The notes beneath the pieces are model-generated. The model ran no database searches. It saw only the letters and a list, made by a program, of their open reading frames with translations, and had not been told where the DNA came from. From positions 1 through 21,586 of the IMG/VR virus record IMGVR_UViG_3300044858_002477: a DNA stretch of 21,586 bases, one strand, 5' to 3'. The translations under genes and the position numbers were made by a program. This document shows, one piece after another, positions 1 through 6,790 of this stretch; position 1 is the stretch's first letter; each line of letters starts with the position of its first letter. This stretch comes from a virus.

Positions 1-444
1 TTCTAATTCTTGGTAACTTGGTAGATTTTTCATTTTCTGCCATCTTCTTGGCTCATCATATCTAATTCCATTAAATATTGTCCATTCTTTTAATCCAATG
101 CTTTGTAAATATCTTCTACCCGTTTGAATTTTTAGAGCATCGGTGCAAAATCTTGTTCTGTTGTTCGGTAAAAAGTGCTTTTTATGTGCAATTAATTCCT
201 CAAATGGTCTGCTATCCCTTGAAGCGGTTTCATAATTTACAACCTCAAAATTGTTACCATATCGGTATTCAAGCCAAACAATATTCAAATTCCAGCGTTT
301 ATCACATTCATTAATGAAATCCAATGTTTGCGGCATTTCCTTTCCCGTGTTCTGAAACGTAATCAAGTATTCACCACCTTCATCGATTAGCCTTTTGGTC
401 ATATATGCCGATGTTCTGCCACCGCTGAAATTTATTATATTCAT
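1..444 (-). CDS. PAPS reductase-family (PP-loop) protein, partial
   Basis: This reading frame stays open to the left window edge, so only the first 148 residues are seen. The N-terminus has a PP-loop of the phosphoadenosine phosphosulfate reductase type (SGGRTSAYM, residues 7-15), the ATP-pyrophosphatase fold that adenylates or reduces sulfur compounds. Further family-like motifs are RFCTDALKI (about residues 105-113) and GIRYDEPRRW (about 131-140). The start ATG overlaps the stop of the upstream 49-aa gene as ATGA, which suggests translational coupling. Phage members are common but their substrate is usually unknown; DNA phosphorothioation (DndC-like) or cysteine/thiol metabolism are possibilities that the sequence does not decide. 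The family call is firm; the function is open. Confidence 0.85.
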   Translation of the reverse strand, partial: MNIINFSGGRTSAYMTKRLIDEGGEYLITFQNTGKEMPQTLDFINECDKRWNLNIVWLEYRYGNNFEVVNYETASRDSRPFEELIAHKKHFLPNNRTRFCTDALKIQTGRRYLQSIGLKEWTIFNGIRYDEPRRWQKMKNLPSYQELE

Positions 445-590
445 TTGTATAGCGATTTGAAAAAATTACTAATCCATTCTTGTACTTCTTCAAATGTACC
501 TATAAAAATAGGTTGCTTTTGATTCGTGTAAATTTCAGGTTTAAAATTAAAACCAACGCAGTATTTATTTTTCATACAATTTATATTCAT
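441..590 (-). CDS. Small hypothetical protein, 49 aa
   Basis: A short reading frame between the terminase large subunit and the PAPS reductase-like gene. It begins at ATG 590 and ends with a TGA that overlaps the next ATG (ATGA). The protein starts MNINCMKNKYCVGFNFKP and has an aromatic, amphipathic C-terminal half (EEVQEWISNFFKSLYK). A second in-frame ATG lies five codons in. I recognise no family. Tight packing and the coupled overlap are the reasons to call it a gene. Confidence 0.55.
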   Translation of the reverse strand: MNINCMKNKYCVGFNFKPEIYTNQKQPIFIGTFEEVQEWISNFFKSLYK

Positions 591-610
591 TTTTCAAATA
601 TAAAAAATAA

Positions 611-1768
611 TTACCTAACATCATAACTTCCAAAATTCTTTTTCAGCCCAAGTGATTCCATCTCAAAGTAACGCCAAGCATCAATGATGTGGTCATCACC
701 TACGGGAATCGGTAAGGTTTTCCCATCCTTGCCTTTATCCCAGCAGTACCCACGCAATTCTTTTATGAGGTTGGTTGAATCTTTGGTTATCATATAGTTT
801 TGACCTTGCATCACCTGTATGCCGTAATTGATTGAATCTTTACCTTTGGTTACTCCTTTGATGCTGATTCCAAATCTGCGTATTTCTTCTATTGATTTAG
901 GTTCAGCCGAATCGGCATAGACGGGAATTCCCTTTGGAAGCACTTTGGCAATGTCGGAATTGAGCATCCCGGTACGATAACAAATTTCTTTAATTATCCT
1001 TTGGTCGTTGTATTGGTACACCTCAACGATGGCAGTCGGATCAACAGAATATCCAAAGTCAACACCGCAACCCAATAACCTTGCATCGCTTGGGATGGTG
1101 TCAATAAGTTGGTAGTTTGAGAATATAACCCCTTCAAGATTTCCGATTTGACCAAGTCCGTAAACCGCCCACCAATTACGCCAATACTCGCTTGTTTCGG
1201 CTTTTTCCTTTGCTTTTTCTATCTCGGCAACGATTGATGAATCCAACGCCTCATTATCTTTGTAGGTAAGGACTATCATTTCGGAATCCGCATCGTGTAC
1301 AAGTTCCGTATCTACCCAAAATTCACTTACTGGGTTGTAATCAAGGTATATAAACTTTCGGGTACGAATCGCAAGTTGGTAGTAACTCTCCCAATCTACG
1401 TTATTACACTCGTTGATGAATAACACGTCACGCCTCGCACCCCTTAATTTATCAGGTTGGTCAGCGGAGAAAAACTCAATAAAACTATTGTTGGAAAAAG
1501 TATAGGTCAAAGATGATTTATTCCATTTGTTGGGGTCGTACATCCCCACCATTTGCATAATTTTAAGAAAATCACGGATAGCACCACGCCTCAAATGTGG
1601 GATGGATTCCGATACGATACTTATCTCGGTGTTATCTTTCTGCACCGCATAGGTAATAAGCATCGGAATAATGCTGAACGTCTTGGAACTGGATGTACCA
1701 CCTCTGACAATGCGAACCCTTTTTTTGAGTTGGGCTATCTTATTTTGTGCGGTGGTCTTTTGTAGCAT
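611..1768 (-). CDS. terL: Terminase large subunit (ATPase and nuclease)
   Basis: The packaging motor: it drives DNA into the prohead with ATP and cuts concatemers. The N-terminal ATPase has a Walker A-type loop GGTSSSKT (residues 23-30, K29) and a Walker B strand ending VLFINE (115-120). The C-terminal RNase H-like nuclease has acidic residues in VDFGYSVDPTA (D237), VYADSAEP (D286) and DDHIIDAWRY (D363). At 385 aa it is slightly short for the family, mostly at the N-terminus, but all catalytic motifs are present. It lies 34 bases downstream of the probable small subunit. No Shine-Dalgarno sequence precedes the ATG. It is separated from the portal and capsid genes by the early region, unlike the compact lambdoid order. 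Confidence 0.95.
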   Translation of the reverse strand: MLQKTTAQNKIAQLKKRVRIVRGGTSSSKTFSIIPMLITYAVQKDNTEISIVSESIPHLRRGAIRDFLKIMQMVGMYDPNKWNKSSLTYTFSNNSFIEFFSADQPDKLRGARRDVLFINECNNVDWESYYQLAIRTRKFIYLDYNPVSEFWVDTELVHDADSEMIVLTYKDNEALDSSIVAEIEKAKEKAETSEYWRNWWAVYGLGQIGNLEGVIFSNYQLIDTIPSDARLLGCGVDFGYSVDPTAIVEVYQYNDQRIIKEICYRTGMLNSDIAKVLPKGIPVYADSAEPKSIEEIRRFGISIKGVTKGKDSINYGIQVMQGQNYMITKDSTNLIKELRGYCWDKGKDGKTLPIPVGDDHIIDAWRYFEMESLGLKKNFGSYDVR

Positions 1769-1802
1769 ATCGTTGATGTCACCGAAATGGTGTCATTGCT
1801 TT

Positions 1803-2153
1803 TTATTTTACATCCAAATCAATTCCATTGAAGATAGGCTTTTCAAAGTCCTCATTCACCTGATGTTGCATTGATAATTTTCTCAACTCCTCATCGGTAG
1901 ATACCAACTTCATCAACGCCAGTTGCAAGGTTGGATTTTCTGACCTATACCACTTGGAACGCATATTAACTTTAAGGTTTGTTTTTACCTCGGTAAGTGC
2001 ATCTTTTATCTTTTCCGATTTTTCCAATTCCAAATGATAAAAGGTACTACTTGTACAAGGTAGATATGCAATAATATCCTGAATGAAAAACAATTTATGC
2101 TTCTCAATTACTTCAAGTGATTTTTGTTCTAATTCATCTCTATTATAAGCCAT
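1803..2153 (-). CDS. terS: Probable terminase small subunit
   Basis: A 116-aa protein directly before the large terminase gene. The N-terminal half (residues about 10-50, with IEKHKLFFIQDIIAYLPCTS) looks like a helix-turn-helix that could bind the packaging site. The middle has the pattern NMRSKWYRSENPTLQLALMK, which I associate with small terminase-like proteins of Bacteroidetes phages. The ATG overlaps the last 11 bases of the glycosyltransferase gene. The call rests on position, size and this motif; no structure-level evidence is available. Confidence 0.7.
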   Translation of the reverse strand: MAYNRDELEQKSLEVIEKHKLFFIQDIIAYLPCTSSTFYHLELEKSEKIKDALTEVKTNLKVNMRSKWYRSENPTLQLALMKLVSTDEELRKLSMQHQVNEDFEKPIFNGIDLDVK

Positions 2154-3183
2154 AAATTAAACTTATTCTTTTTTGGTTAATGGTTTCAATGTTGTGGTGT
2201 TCAAGACAATACTTGTAATTCTTTTCACCAAGTTCCTTTTGGTTCTTAATCACCTCACCAATTACTGACCAGTCATTATTCTTGACAAAAGTTACACCTT
2301 CATTATCTCGGTGGTTGGTGTATGGTTCAACTTCGCTTACAAGTATCGGTAATTTATAGGCTGCCGCCTCAACAATCTTTAATTCTGATTTGTGTTTGTT
2401 GAAATGGGTTTCAGTCAATGGGGCAAGTACTATATCAATGTGGGAATAATACTTACCGTAGTTCAATACACTTGTAACTTCACCCACCCAAAACCAATCA
2501 GGTCGCTGACGGCTTCCTGTAATTTGATATTCCATTTCTGCGGAATTTGGATCGGTTGAATTGTAACCGCAAAATAAAAACCTTGCGTTATACTTCTCAC
2601 ATATTTCCCCTATCTGCCCACGCAGTAACTTTACATCTTCCAAGTGCGAAAACCCTCCAACGTAACCGATGGTCAAAGGATGGTCATTCTTTTCTAACCA
2701 TTGGTTTTCTTGGTGGTCAATGTAGTTTGGTAGTATATGTACATTGGGGTTTATTTCCTTTACTTTCTCTGCAAGTTGTGGCGTGGTTGTCCAAACCATT
2801 GATGCAGCCTTCAAGGACTTTAATACCGCCTCTTTGCCCTTTTCTTTGTAAACCTTGTATGCTGGGTTGTACTTGGGTACATTCCAATAGTCATCAATGT
2901 CAACGATTAATTTAACCTTTGCAGCGATGCAGCGGTCAACGATTGACATATTTAACAAGTATCGTGAAAAAATCACAATGTCGTAATCTTCAACCTTCGC
3001 TTCGTTTACCTCTTTTTCTTGGATGGCAAAGTCAATGTGAAAAATGTTTTTTTCGTAGATGTATCGTAAAGGCATAGCAATTCGATGGTAATCAACCGCA
3101 CCGATTTGGTCGATAAGAACTAACACCCTTTTTTTGGAGGGTTGCTCGTCATCGGCTATTGTGGCTCGTTCTATTTTAGTCAT
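2143..3183 (-). CDS. Glycosyltransferase, GT-B (GT4-like) fold
   Basis: A 346-aa protein with the layout of a GT-B glycosyltransferase: an N-terminal Rossmann part with DIDDYW (residues 95-100), a linker with LPNYID (151-156), the second Rossmann start IGYVGG (172-177) and the donor-site segment HKSELKIVEAAAYKLPIL (264-281), whose glutamate matches the nucleotide-sugar-binding glutamate of GT4 enzymes. It would transfer a sugar from a nucleotide sugar to an unknown acceptor, such as a virion protein, phage DNA or a host surface glycan. It overlaps the DUF551-like gene upstream and the small terminase downstream, so it is co-transcribed with packaging genes. The fold call is good; the acceptor is unknown. 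Confidence 0.8.
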   Translation of the reverse strand: MTKIERATIADDEQPSKKRVLVLIDQIGAVDYHRIAMPLRYIYEKNIFHIDFAIQEKEVNEAKVEDYDIVIFSRYLLNMSIVDRCIAAKVKLIVDIDDYWNVPKYNPAYKVYKEKGKEAVLKSLKAASMVWTTTPQLAEKVKEINPNVHILPNYIDHQENQWLEKNDHPLTIGYVGGFSHLEDVKLLRGQIGEICEKYNARFLFCGYNSTDPNSAEMEYQITGSRQRPDWFWVGEVTSVLNYGKYYSHIDIVLAPLTETHFNKHKSELKIVEAAAYKLPILVSEVEPYTNHRDNEGVTFVKNNDWSVIGEVIKNQKELGEKNYKYCLEHHNIETINQKRISLIYGL

Positions 3184-3364
3184 TGGGAAATAAAGGGATA
3201 TACATCCAAATGCTTACATTGTGTAACACTTCGTTGGTGTGGGCTTCAAAATAATGATCTTCATCCCAGTAGGCAACATATGCCACATCTTCATTTTCTA
3301 ACTTAACCAAAACGTATTCAAAAGGGTTTGGTTGCTGAATTTCTGATTTTCTCCACATTTTCAT
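3176..3364 (-). CDS. DUF551-like small protein
   Basis: A 62-aa protein with the layout of DUF551 proteins common in phages: an early tryptophan (MKMWRKSEIQQP), a central VLVKLENEDVAYVAYW strand pair and a C-terminal SIWMYIPLFP that resembles the family's HWMPLPEPP ending. Its ATG overlaps the TGA of the ParB-like gene (ATGA), and its end overlaps the glycosyltransferase start by 8 bases. The family has no established function. The assignment is by pattern only. Confidence 0.6.
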   Translation of the reverse strand: MKMWRKSEIQQPNPFEYVLVKLENEDVAYVAYWDEDHYFEAHTNEVLHNVSIWMYIPLFPND

Positions 3365-3873
3365 TTTTGTAGTAGTATTTGTATTGCTTGTTCTAATGTT
3401 GACGCTATGCGATAAAGTTCCTCTTCTATTCTATCGGCTTCCTCTATCGAATAAGTTAACGTGATATTTTTCGTGTGTTTGATTGATTGTTCTTTTTCTT
3501 CCTCAACTACCTCAATCGGAATATCTACTCCCCAATGGGCTAATTCTTCAACTTCCCATTCGTTGGCAAGGGCTTCCCAATCCCATTCGCCTGAACTTGC
3601 GTTGTCCTTGATGGCAAATTCTCGTTCTTGCTCCTGTGTTAAATCCACCTGAATGATGGGTATTTCTTTCAAATCAATTTCAACGGCTGCCTTGTATCGT
3701 TGGTTACCACCAATCACCACCATATCTTTGTTGACAACGATGGGGCGAATGTCAAGCATTTCGGGGAACTCCTTTAAACTCCGACAAAGGGATTTAAATT
3801 TCGCATCACGAATTAGACGGGGATTTGATCCATTCGGAAAAACCTCTTTGATGCTTACTTTTTTAATTTTCAT
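3361..3873 (-). CDS. ParB/Srx-like domain protein
   Basis: A 170-aa protein with a ParB/sulfiredoxin-like N-terminal domain: SNPRLIRDAKFKSL, then IRPIVVN and the signature VIGGNQRYKAAV. In ParB relatives this fold binds nucleotides or DNA; in phages it often sits next to, or is fused to, a DNA methyltransferase. Here the chain ends with a helical tail (EEADRIEEELYRIASTL) and no methyltransferase domain, and no methyltransferase is visible in the window. An ATG three codons upstream (3882) is also possible; I prefer 3873 because it overlaps the TGA of the preceding 52-aa frame as ATGA. Confidence 0.8.
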   Translation of the reverse strand: MKIKKVSIKEVFPNGSNPRLIRDAKFKSLCRSLKEFPEMLDIRPIVVNKDMVVIGGNQRYKAAVEIDLKEIPIIQVDLTQEQEREFAIKDNASSGEWDWEALANEWEVEELAHWGVDIPIEVVEEEKEQSIKHTKNITLTYSIEEADRIEEELYRIASTLEQAIQILLQK

Positions 3874-4028
3874 TTCAACCATTCAAATTGTATTGACCAA
3901 AATCCAAACGCTATGCCTATTGAATAATCAATTTGGTTCTTCGTTGTTATTTTGTTGTAAAATACTCCAAGATGGAAGCATCTTTCCTCCTCAAAATAAC
4001 TATTTCTTTTTAGTGTTATTGCTGCCAT
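3870..4028 (-). CDS. Small hypothetical protein, 52 aa
   Basis: This frame fills the gap between the HNH gene and the ParB-like gene. Its ATG comes immediately after the HNH stop (TAAATG), and its TGA overlaps the ParB-like ATG. The protein begins MAAITLKRNSYFEEERCF and ends with an aromatic stretch (GIAFGFWSIQFEWLK). I recognise no family. The exact fit to both neighbours, in a genome with almost no free space, is the main evidence. Confidence 0.6.
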   Translation of the reverse strand: MAAITLKRNSYFEEERCFHLGVFYNKITTKNQIDYSIGIAFGFWSIQFEWLK

Positions 4029-4280
4029 TTACTTACGCATTTTTATTGTATGCAGTTTTATTAACCATTCTTTCCATTGTTTCTTATCTCCAAATTCCTC
4101 GTGGTGTTTACGACATAAAGCCATTATATTTTCTATCCTATCTGCTGACTTACTCCCACCCATTCCACGCCTTTCGATGTGATGCAAATCAACCGCCTTC
4201 GCTCCGCAAACCTCACATTCGATAAATGAATTTTTATCATATCCAAAATAATCAAAATATATTTTAGTGTGATTTTTCAT
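4029..4280 (-). CDS. HNH endonuclease
   Basis: An 83-aa HNH nuclease with a zinc site: CEVCG (first Cys pair, residues about 22-26), the catalytic-type segment VDLHHIERRGMGG (about 30-42) and ENIMALCRKHHEEFG (about 50-64) carrying the second Cys and paired histidines. Small HNH proteins near terminase genes are known to assist terminase cleavage in several HK97-like phages, and a packaging role is likely here because the gene is in the terminase operon. A DNA-repair-associated (NinG-like) role cannot be excluded. The start overlaps the previous gene by 17 bases. Confidence 0.85.
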   Translation of the reverse strand: MKNHTKIYFDYFGYDKNSFIECEVCGAKAVDLHHIERRGMGGSKSADRIENIMALCRKHHEEFGDKKQWKEWLIKLHTIKMRK

Positions 4281-4425
4281 CTAAAAACATATCAAATAGT
4301 AATTCCGTTGGAACGTGTGACATTCCTTTACTTTCGCTTTGCCAATAATAAGCCCCATTTTGACATAGGCAACAACCCCAATGGTTCTCGGCTATCCATT
4401 CAGCAAATTTAACTTCCAGCATCAT
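4264..4425 (-). CDS. Small conserved phage protein, 53 aa
   Basis: The protein starts MMLEVKFAEWIAENHWG and ends PTELLFDMFLDEKSH. The pattern FAEWI-x-EN near the start and TEL-x-x-x-F near the end is one I associate with a small, widespread Bacteroidetes-phage protein of unknown function. A longer frame extends upstream to 4593, but that part lies inside the 133-aa gene, so I place the start at the double ATG near the end of that gene. Confidence 0.6.
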   Translation of the reverse strand: MMLEVKFAEWIAENHWGCCLCQNGAYYWQSESKGMSHVPTELLFDMFLDEKSH

Positions 4426-4810
4426 AGGTATCATAAACTTGGTGAATATCATTAACCATCCTTTGCCATTCCTTTGGGTTACAGGTACAAGGGCGGTAAA
4501 ATTTACGGGTGTTAAATAGTTTATTCCAAAGTTGAGCGACCAAATCCGCTTCTTCTTTTGAAAGGGTATCGGTAGTTGAAGCCCGTAATTCACCCCAACG
4601 CTGGTATTCCTGTTCAGTCATACATTCTTTGGGTTGTCTACCTATCGGAAATAACTTATTTAGTTTTGCCTTTCGTTCCTCACAACCGCAATCCTCACCC
4701 AAAACAAACTTGGCAACCTTGTCAATCCCAGTCGCCTTCGTTACTATCTCGACTGCATCCCCCAAGCCTTGCAACCTCTTCCGTGGAGATTTTTTGTTCG
4801 CAATATTCAT
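4409..4810 (-). CDS. Hypothetical protein with DCGC motif, 133 aa
   Basis: A basic N-terminus (MNIANKKSPRKRLQ) leads into GLGDAVEIVTKATGIDKVAK, then DCGCEERKAKLNKLFP and a C-terminal Cys pair (RPCTCNPKEW). This GLGDxVE-TKATGI-DCGC arrangement recurs in Bacteroidetes phages near packaging genes. The four cysteines could bind a metal, but that is inference. Its first 89 bases overlap the end of the sigma-like gene in another frame, an unusually long overlap for this window. The function is unknown. Confidence 0.7.
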   Translation of the reverse strand: MNIANKKSPRKRLQGLGDAVEIVTKATGIDKVAKFVLGEDCGCEERKAKLNKLFPIGRQPKECMTEQEYQRWGELRASTTDTLSKEEADLVAQLWNKLFNTRKFYRPCTCNPKEWQRMVNDIHQVYDTYDAGS

Positions 4811-5291
4811 AATATTTATCCTTTGTTTTTTGTTTAATGATGTTTTTTGATACCTGTAATCGGTTAAAAATGGAATGCAATGGTATTCCCGTGCGGCTTT
4901 CTATCTCTCTCATTGAGAATCCATACACGAAATATAGTTCCAACAACATTTGGTCATAATCACCCATCTCATCAATGGTTGACTTTACGCACGACATCAG
5001 GTCCTCAAATGCGTATTCGCATTCTTGTATCGGTTCTACTGGGTTAAACTGCTGCTCATCGTACACCTCACGTTTCTTTTGCCTAAAAGCATCGATAACC
5101 TTGGATTGAAGAATCTTAAAAATGTACATCGTGTTCACTTGCCCGTGATACTCAAACCTATTTAGGCTGCCTTCAACCTCGTTTATCTCACACAATTTCA
5201 GGTACATTTCTTGCACGGCATCTTCGGGGTGGTCAGAGCCGAGATAATTTGCCATTTTTATCCATTCACGATGTCTTGATGCTATCATCAT
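4722..5291 (-). CDS. Sigma-70-family RNA polymerase sigma factor-like protein
   Basis: A 189-aa protein with two sigma-like parts. Near the start, HREWIKMANYL and HPEDAVQEMYLKLCEI match region 2 (core-polymerase binding and -10 recognition), followed by IFKILQSKVIDAFRQKKRE. Near the end, YDQMLLELYFVYGFSMREIE and IPLHSIFNRLQVSKNIIKQK form a region 4-type helix-turn-helix. It probably redirects host RNA polymerase to a set of phage promoters. A GTG at 5303 could extend it by four codons; the tandem ATGs at 5291/5288 are better starts. The last part overlaps the next gene by 89 bases. Confidence 0.75.
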   Translation of the reverse strand: MMIASRHREWIKMANYLGSDHPEDAVQEMYLKLCEINEVEGSLNRFEYHGQVNTMYIFKILQSKVIDAFRQKKREVYDEQQFNPVEPIQECEYAFEDLMSCVKSTIDEMGDYDQMLLELYFVYGFSMREIESRTGIPLHSIFNRLQVSKNIIKQKTKDKYYEYCEQKISTEEVARLGGCSRDSNEGDWD

Positions 5292-5312
5292 AATAGTGAC
5301 CACTTTTCAAAT

Positions 5313-5663
5313 TTACAAAATAGAAAGGTATTTTGTTATAATTTCTTGAAATTCGTCAAAGTTTCTACACACCTGATAATCGTAACCCCTTTGTTTTGCC
5401 TTGCGTTCAAATTCTTTTTGGTAGGGGCTTTGTTTTCCTTTCTCGGTTTTTACCTCTATATACAACCCGTGGTAATCTTTGTTGGGTTGCATCAAAAAAA
5501 GGTCAGCAACACCAGCCAATACCCCTTCGGCTTTCATAATTGCTGCGGTAATTACCGACCTTTTACCACCGTTGGGGATGGCATATAAAACGTGTTCAGG
5601 GTATTTCAGCCTAAACCACTTGACTAAATTAATTTGTAGTTGGCTTTCGGTGAAAGATGGCAT
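5313..5663 (-). CDS. VRR-NUC domain nuclease
   Basis: A compact 116-aa VRR-NUC protein of the PD-(D/E)XK superfamily. The sequence shows the early helix ESQLQINLVKWFRLKYP, the glycine-rich IPNGGKRS, then GVLAGVADLFLM with the catalytic aspartate, and LYIEVKTEKGKQSPYQKEF with the ExK pair and downstream glutamine. VRR-NUC enzymes cut branched or single-stranded structures in DNA repair and phage replication. A TTG start at 5681 is possible; I use the first ATG, which still overlaps the 69-aa gene by 35 bases. Confidence 0.88.
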   Translation of the reverse strand: MPSFTESQLQINLVKWFRLKYPEHVLYAIPNGGKRSVITAAIMKAEGVLAGVADLFLMQPNKDYHGLYIEVKTEKGKQSPYQKEFERKAKQRGYDYQVCRNFDEFQEIITKYLSIL

Positions 5664-5838
5664 TGCAATAATCCTTTTCAACTGCTTTTAAGTCCCCATA
5701 AAAATCAACTATAACGGTTTTTTCTCCAACCTCATCAATTATTCCGTACTGGGTTTTGGTTGCACCTGGTGGGTGATATCCCACCTCTTGACCTTTGCGG
5801 AGGTAATATTCTTTCCATTTATCAATTTTAGTCTTCAT
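5629..5838 (-). CDS. Hypothetical protein, 69 aa
   Basis: A small basic protein (MKTKIDKWKEYYLRKGQ) with a likely all-beta core: YGIIDEVGEKTVIVDFYGDL. The spacing suggests a small SH3-like or KOW-like barrel, but this is inferred from strand pattern only. Its ATG overlaps the TGA of the 75-aa gene as ATGA. I recognise no named family. Confidence 0.6.
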   Translation of the reverse strand: MKTKIDKWKEYYLRKGQEVGYHPPGATKTQYGIIDEVGEKTVIVDFYGDLKAVEKDYCNAIFHRKPTTN

Positions 5839-6062
5839 TGGTTACCTCCGTATGTTTCGTTGTAGTAGTCTTCTCCTTCAGTTGTAAATGTTATTGTGTC
5901 ACCGTGTTCATCAGTCACACCCTGCTGATACGCTTCAATTATCTGCTCCTTCTCCATTTCTTTGGCTATTACAAAAAATACCCTTAATGGTTTCATATCA
6001 TTTCCAAAGGAAATTTTTAGTTTTTCTTCCAACAACCCTACTGCCGTTTGTTTTTTATCCAT
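5835..6062 (-). CDS. Small conserved phage protein, 75 aa (paralogue of 9032-9262)
   Basis: The protein has KQTAVGLLEEKL at the start, then an amphipathic helix AKEMEKEQIIEAYQQGVTDEHGD and a final DYYNETYGG. This KQTA...IIxAYxxG...YYNETYG pattern is one I associate with many Bacteroidetes phages, without a known function. A clear second copy lies at 9032-9262. It overlaps the winged-helix gene upstream by 8 bases and is coupled by ATGA to the gene downstream. Confidence 0.7.
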   Translation of the reverse strand: MDKKQTAVGLLEEKLKISFGNDMKPLRVFFVIAKEMEKEQIIEAYQQGVTDEHGDTITFTTEGEDYYNETYGGNQ

Positions 6063-6426
6063 TGGGTGAGTCCTCCATTGTTAAGCCTCCAAATCTTTCA
6101 AACCATCCGTTCTTTTTGCCTTGCCTTACCCAAGCGTGGTACTTATCGTGAGCAATCATTTTGCTGCGTTGCTTTTGCATATCTTCGCTGGGTTCGTAAG
6201 TCCAAAGGGTGAAATATCTTTTACCTCCTTTGATTCTGCCGTTTTTGTAAATAACGCCTTTGGCTTCCAGTTGAGAAAGTGCAGATGTCAACGTCTGATG
6301 GGCAATGTGCTGCCTCAATTCTTCGGTGGTTCGTGAACGATCCTGTAATAATTTAACCAATAATTGCTTGTTGGTTTTCGGGGCGTTATCTTCCGACTTC
6401 GCCCTACTTTTGAAAATGTTTAGCAT
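6055..6426 (-). CDS. Winged-helix DNA-binding protein
   Basis: A 123-aa protein whose central part (residues about 18-75) reads as a winged helix: LLVKLLQDRSRTTEELRQHI, then TLTSALSQLEAKGVIYKNGR and a wing GGKRYFTLWTY. The C-terminal part is basic (KYHAWVRQGKKNGWFERFGG). It may regulate phage genes or take part in replication. It follows the DnaA domain IV-like gene with a 23-base overlap. The fold is likely; the role is open. Confidence 0.6.
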   Translation of the reverse strand: MLNIFKSRAKSEDNAPKTNKQLLVKLLQDRSRTTEELRQHIAHQTLTSALSQLEAKGVIYKNGRIKGGKRYFTLWTYEPSEDMQKQRSKMIAHDKYHAWVRQGKKNGWFERFGGLTMEDSPNG

Positions 6427-6790
6427 AATTTATCTGATTTAGTAGTTTGTTTTCAAATATGTAAATTTTTGGGTATAAAAGCCAATCTTCAACTAATTTA
6501 ACTGAATGAATTATAGATGAATGGTGACGCTTTAAAACCTTCCCACATTCGCTATATGGTAGTCCTAACCCCATCCGCAAGTAATGCCCCAACAACTGGC
6601 GGCAAACAACAATATCTCTAATTCGTGAACGCCCCATTATTTCCGCCTCGGTTACTCCCGTTGCCCTTATCATTGCCACAATTAAATCTTGGTAGTCAAC
6701 TATCATCGGTATTCCTTTCAGTTCCCTGATTTCGTTTTCTAACTCGTTAATTCGGGATTTAAGGTAATAAATCTCTTTATCCTTGTCCAT
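6404..6790 (-). CDS. DnaA domain IV-like DNA-binding protein
   Basis: A short coiled coil (KEIYYLKSRINELENEIREL) precedes a domain resembling the DNA-binding domain IV of DnaA: SRIRDIVVCRQLLGHYLRM, then LPYSECGKVLKRHHSSIIHS and VKLVEDWL. The RxxxIVxxRQ helix and the KRHHSSIIHSV segment correspond to the DnaA signature that reads DnaA boxes. The AAA+ ATPase domain is absent. It probably binds specific phage DNA sites, perhaps an origin. An ATG at 6844 would add 18 residues but lies deep in the upstream gene, so I choose the ATG at 6790. Confidence 0.8.
   Translation of the reverse strand: MDKDKEIYYLKSRINELENEIRELKGIPMIVDYQDLIVAMIRATGVTEAEIMGRSRIRDIVVCRQLLGHYLRMGLGLPYSECGKVLKRHHSSIIHSVKLVEDWLLYPKIYIFENKLLNQINYAKHFQK

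Noticed and set aside
595-602. TATATTTG promoter element before the 49-aa gene
   Set aside because: The -7-like box is present just before the ATG but there is no TTG at 17-23 bases upstream, and AT-rich gene gaps produce this word by chance.
2547-2915. 122-aa open frame on the plus strand
   Set aside because: It lies fully inside the glycosyltransferase gene in another frame, with no domain and no promoter. All plus-strand frames in the window look like such shadows.
4426-4593. Longer start for the 53-aa protein
   Set aside because: This part is covered by the 133-aa gene in another frame, and the conserved FAEWI motif begins just after the later ATG.
5308-5315. TAAATTTG promoter element before the sigma-like gene
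   Set aside because: The -7-like box has no -33 TTG at a suitable distance.
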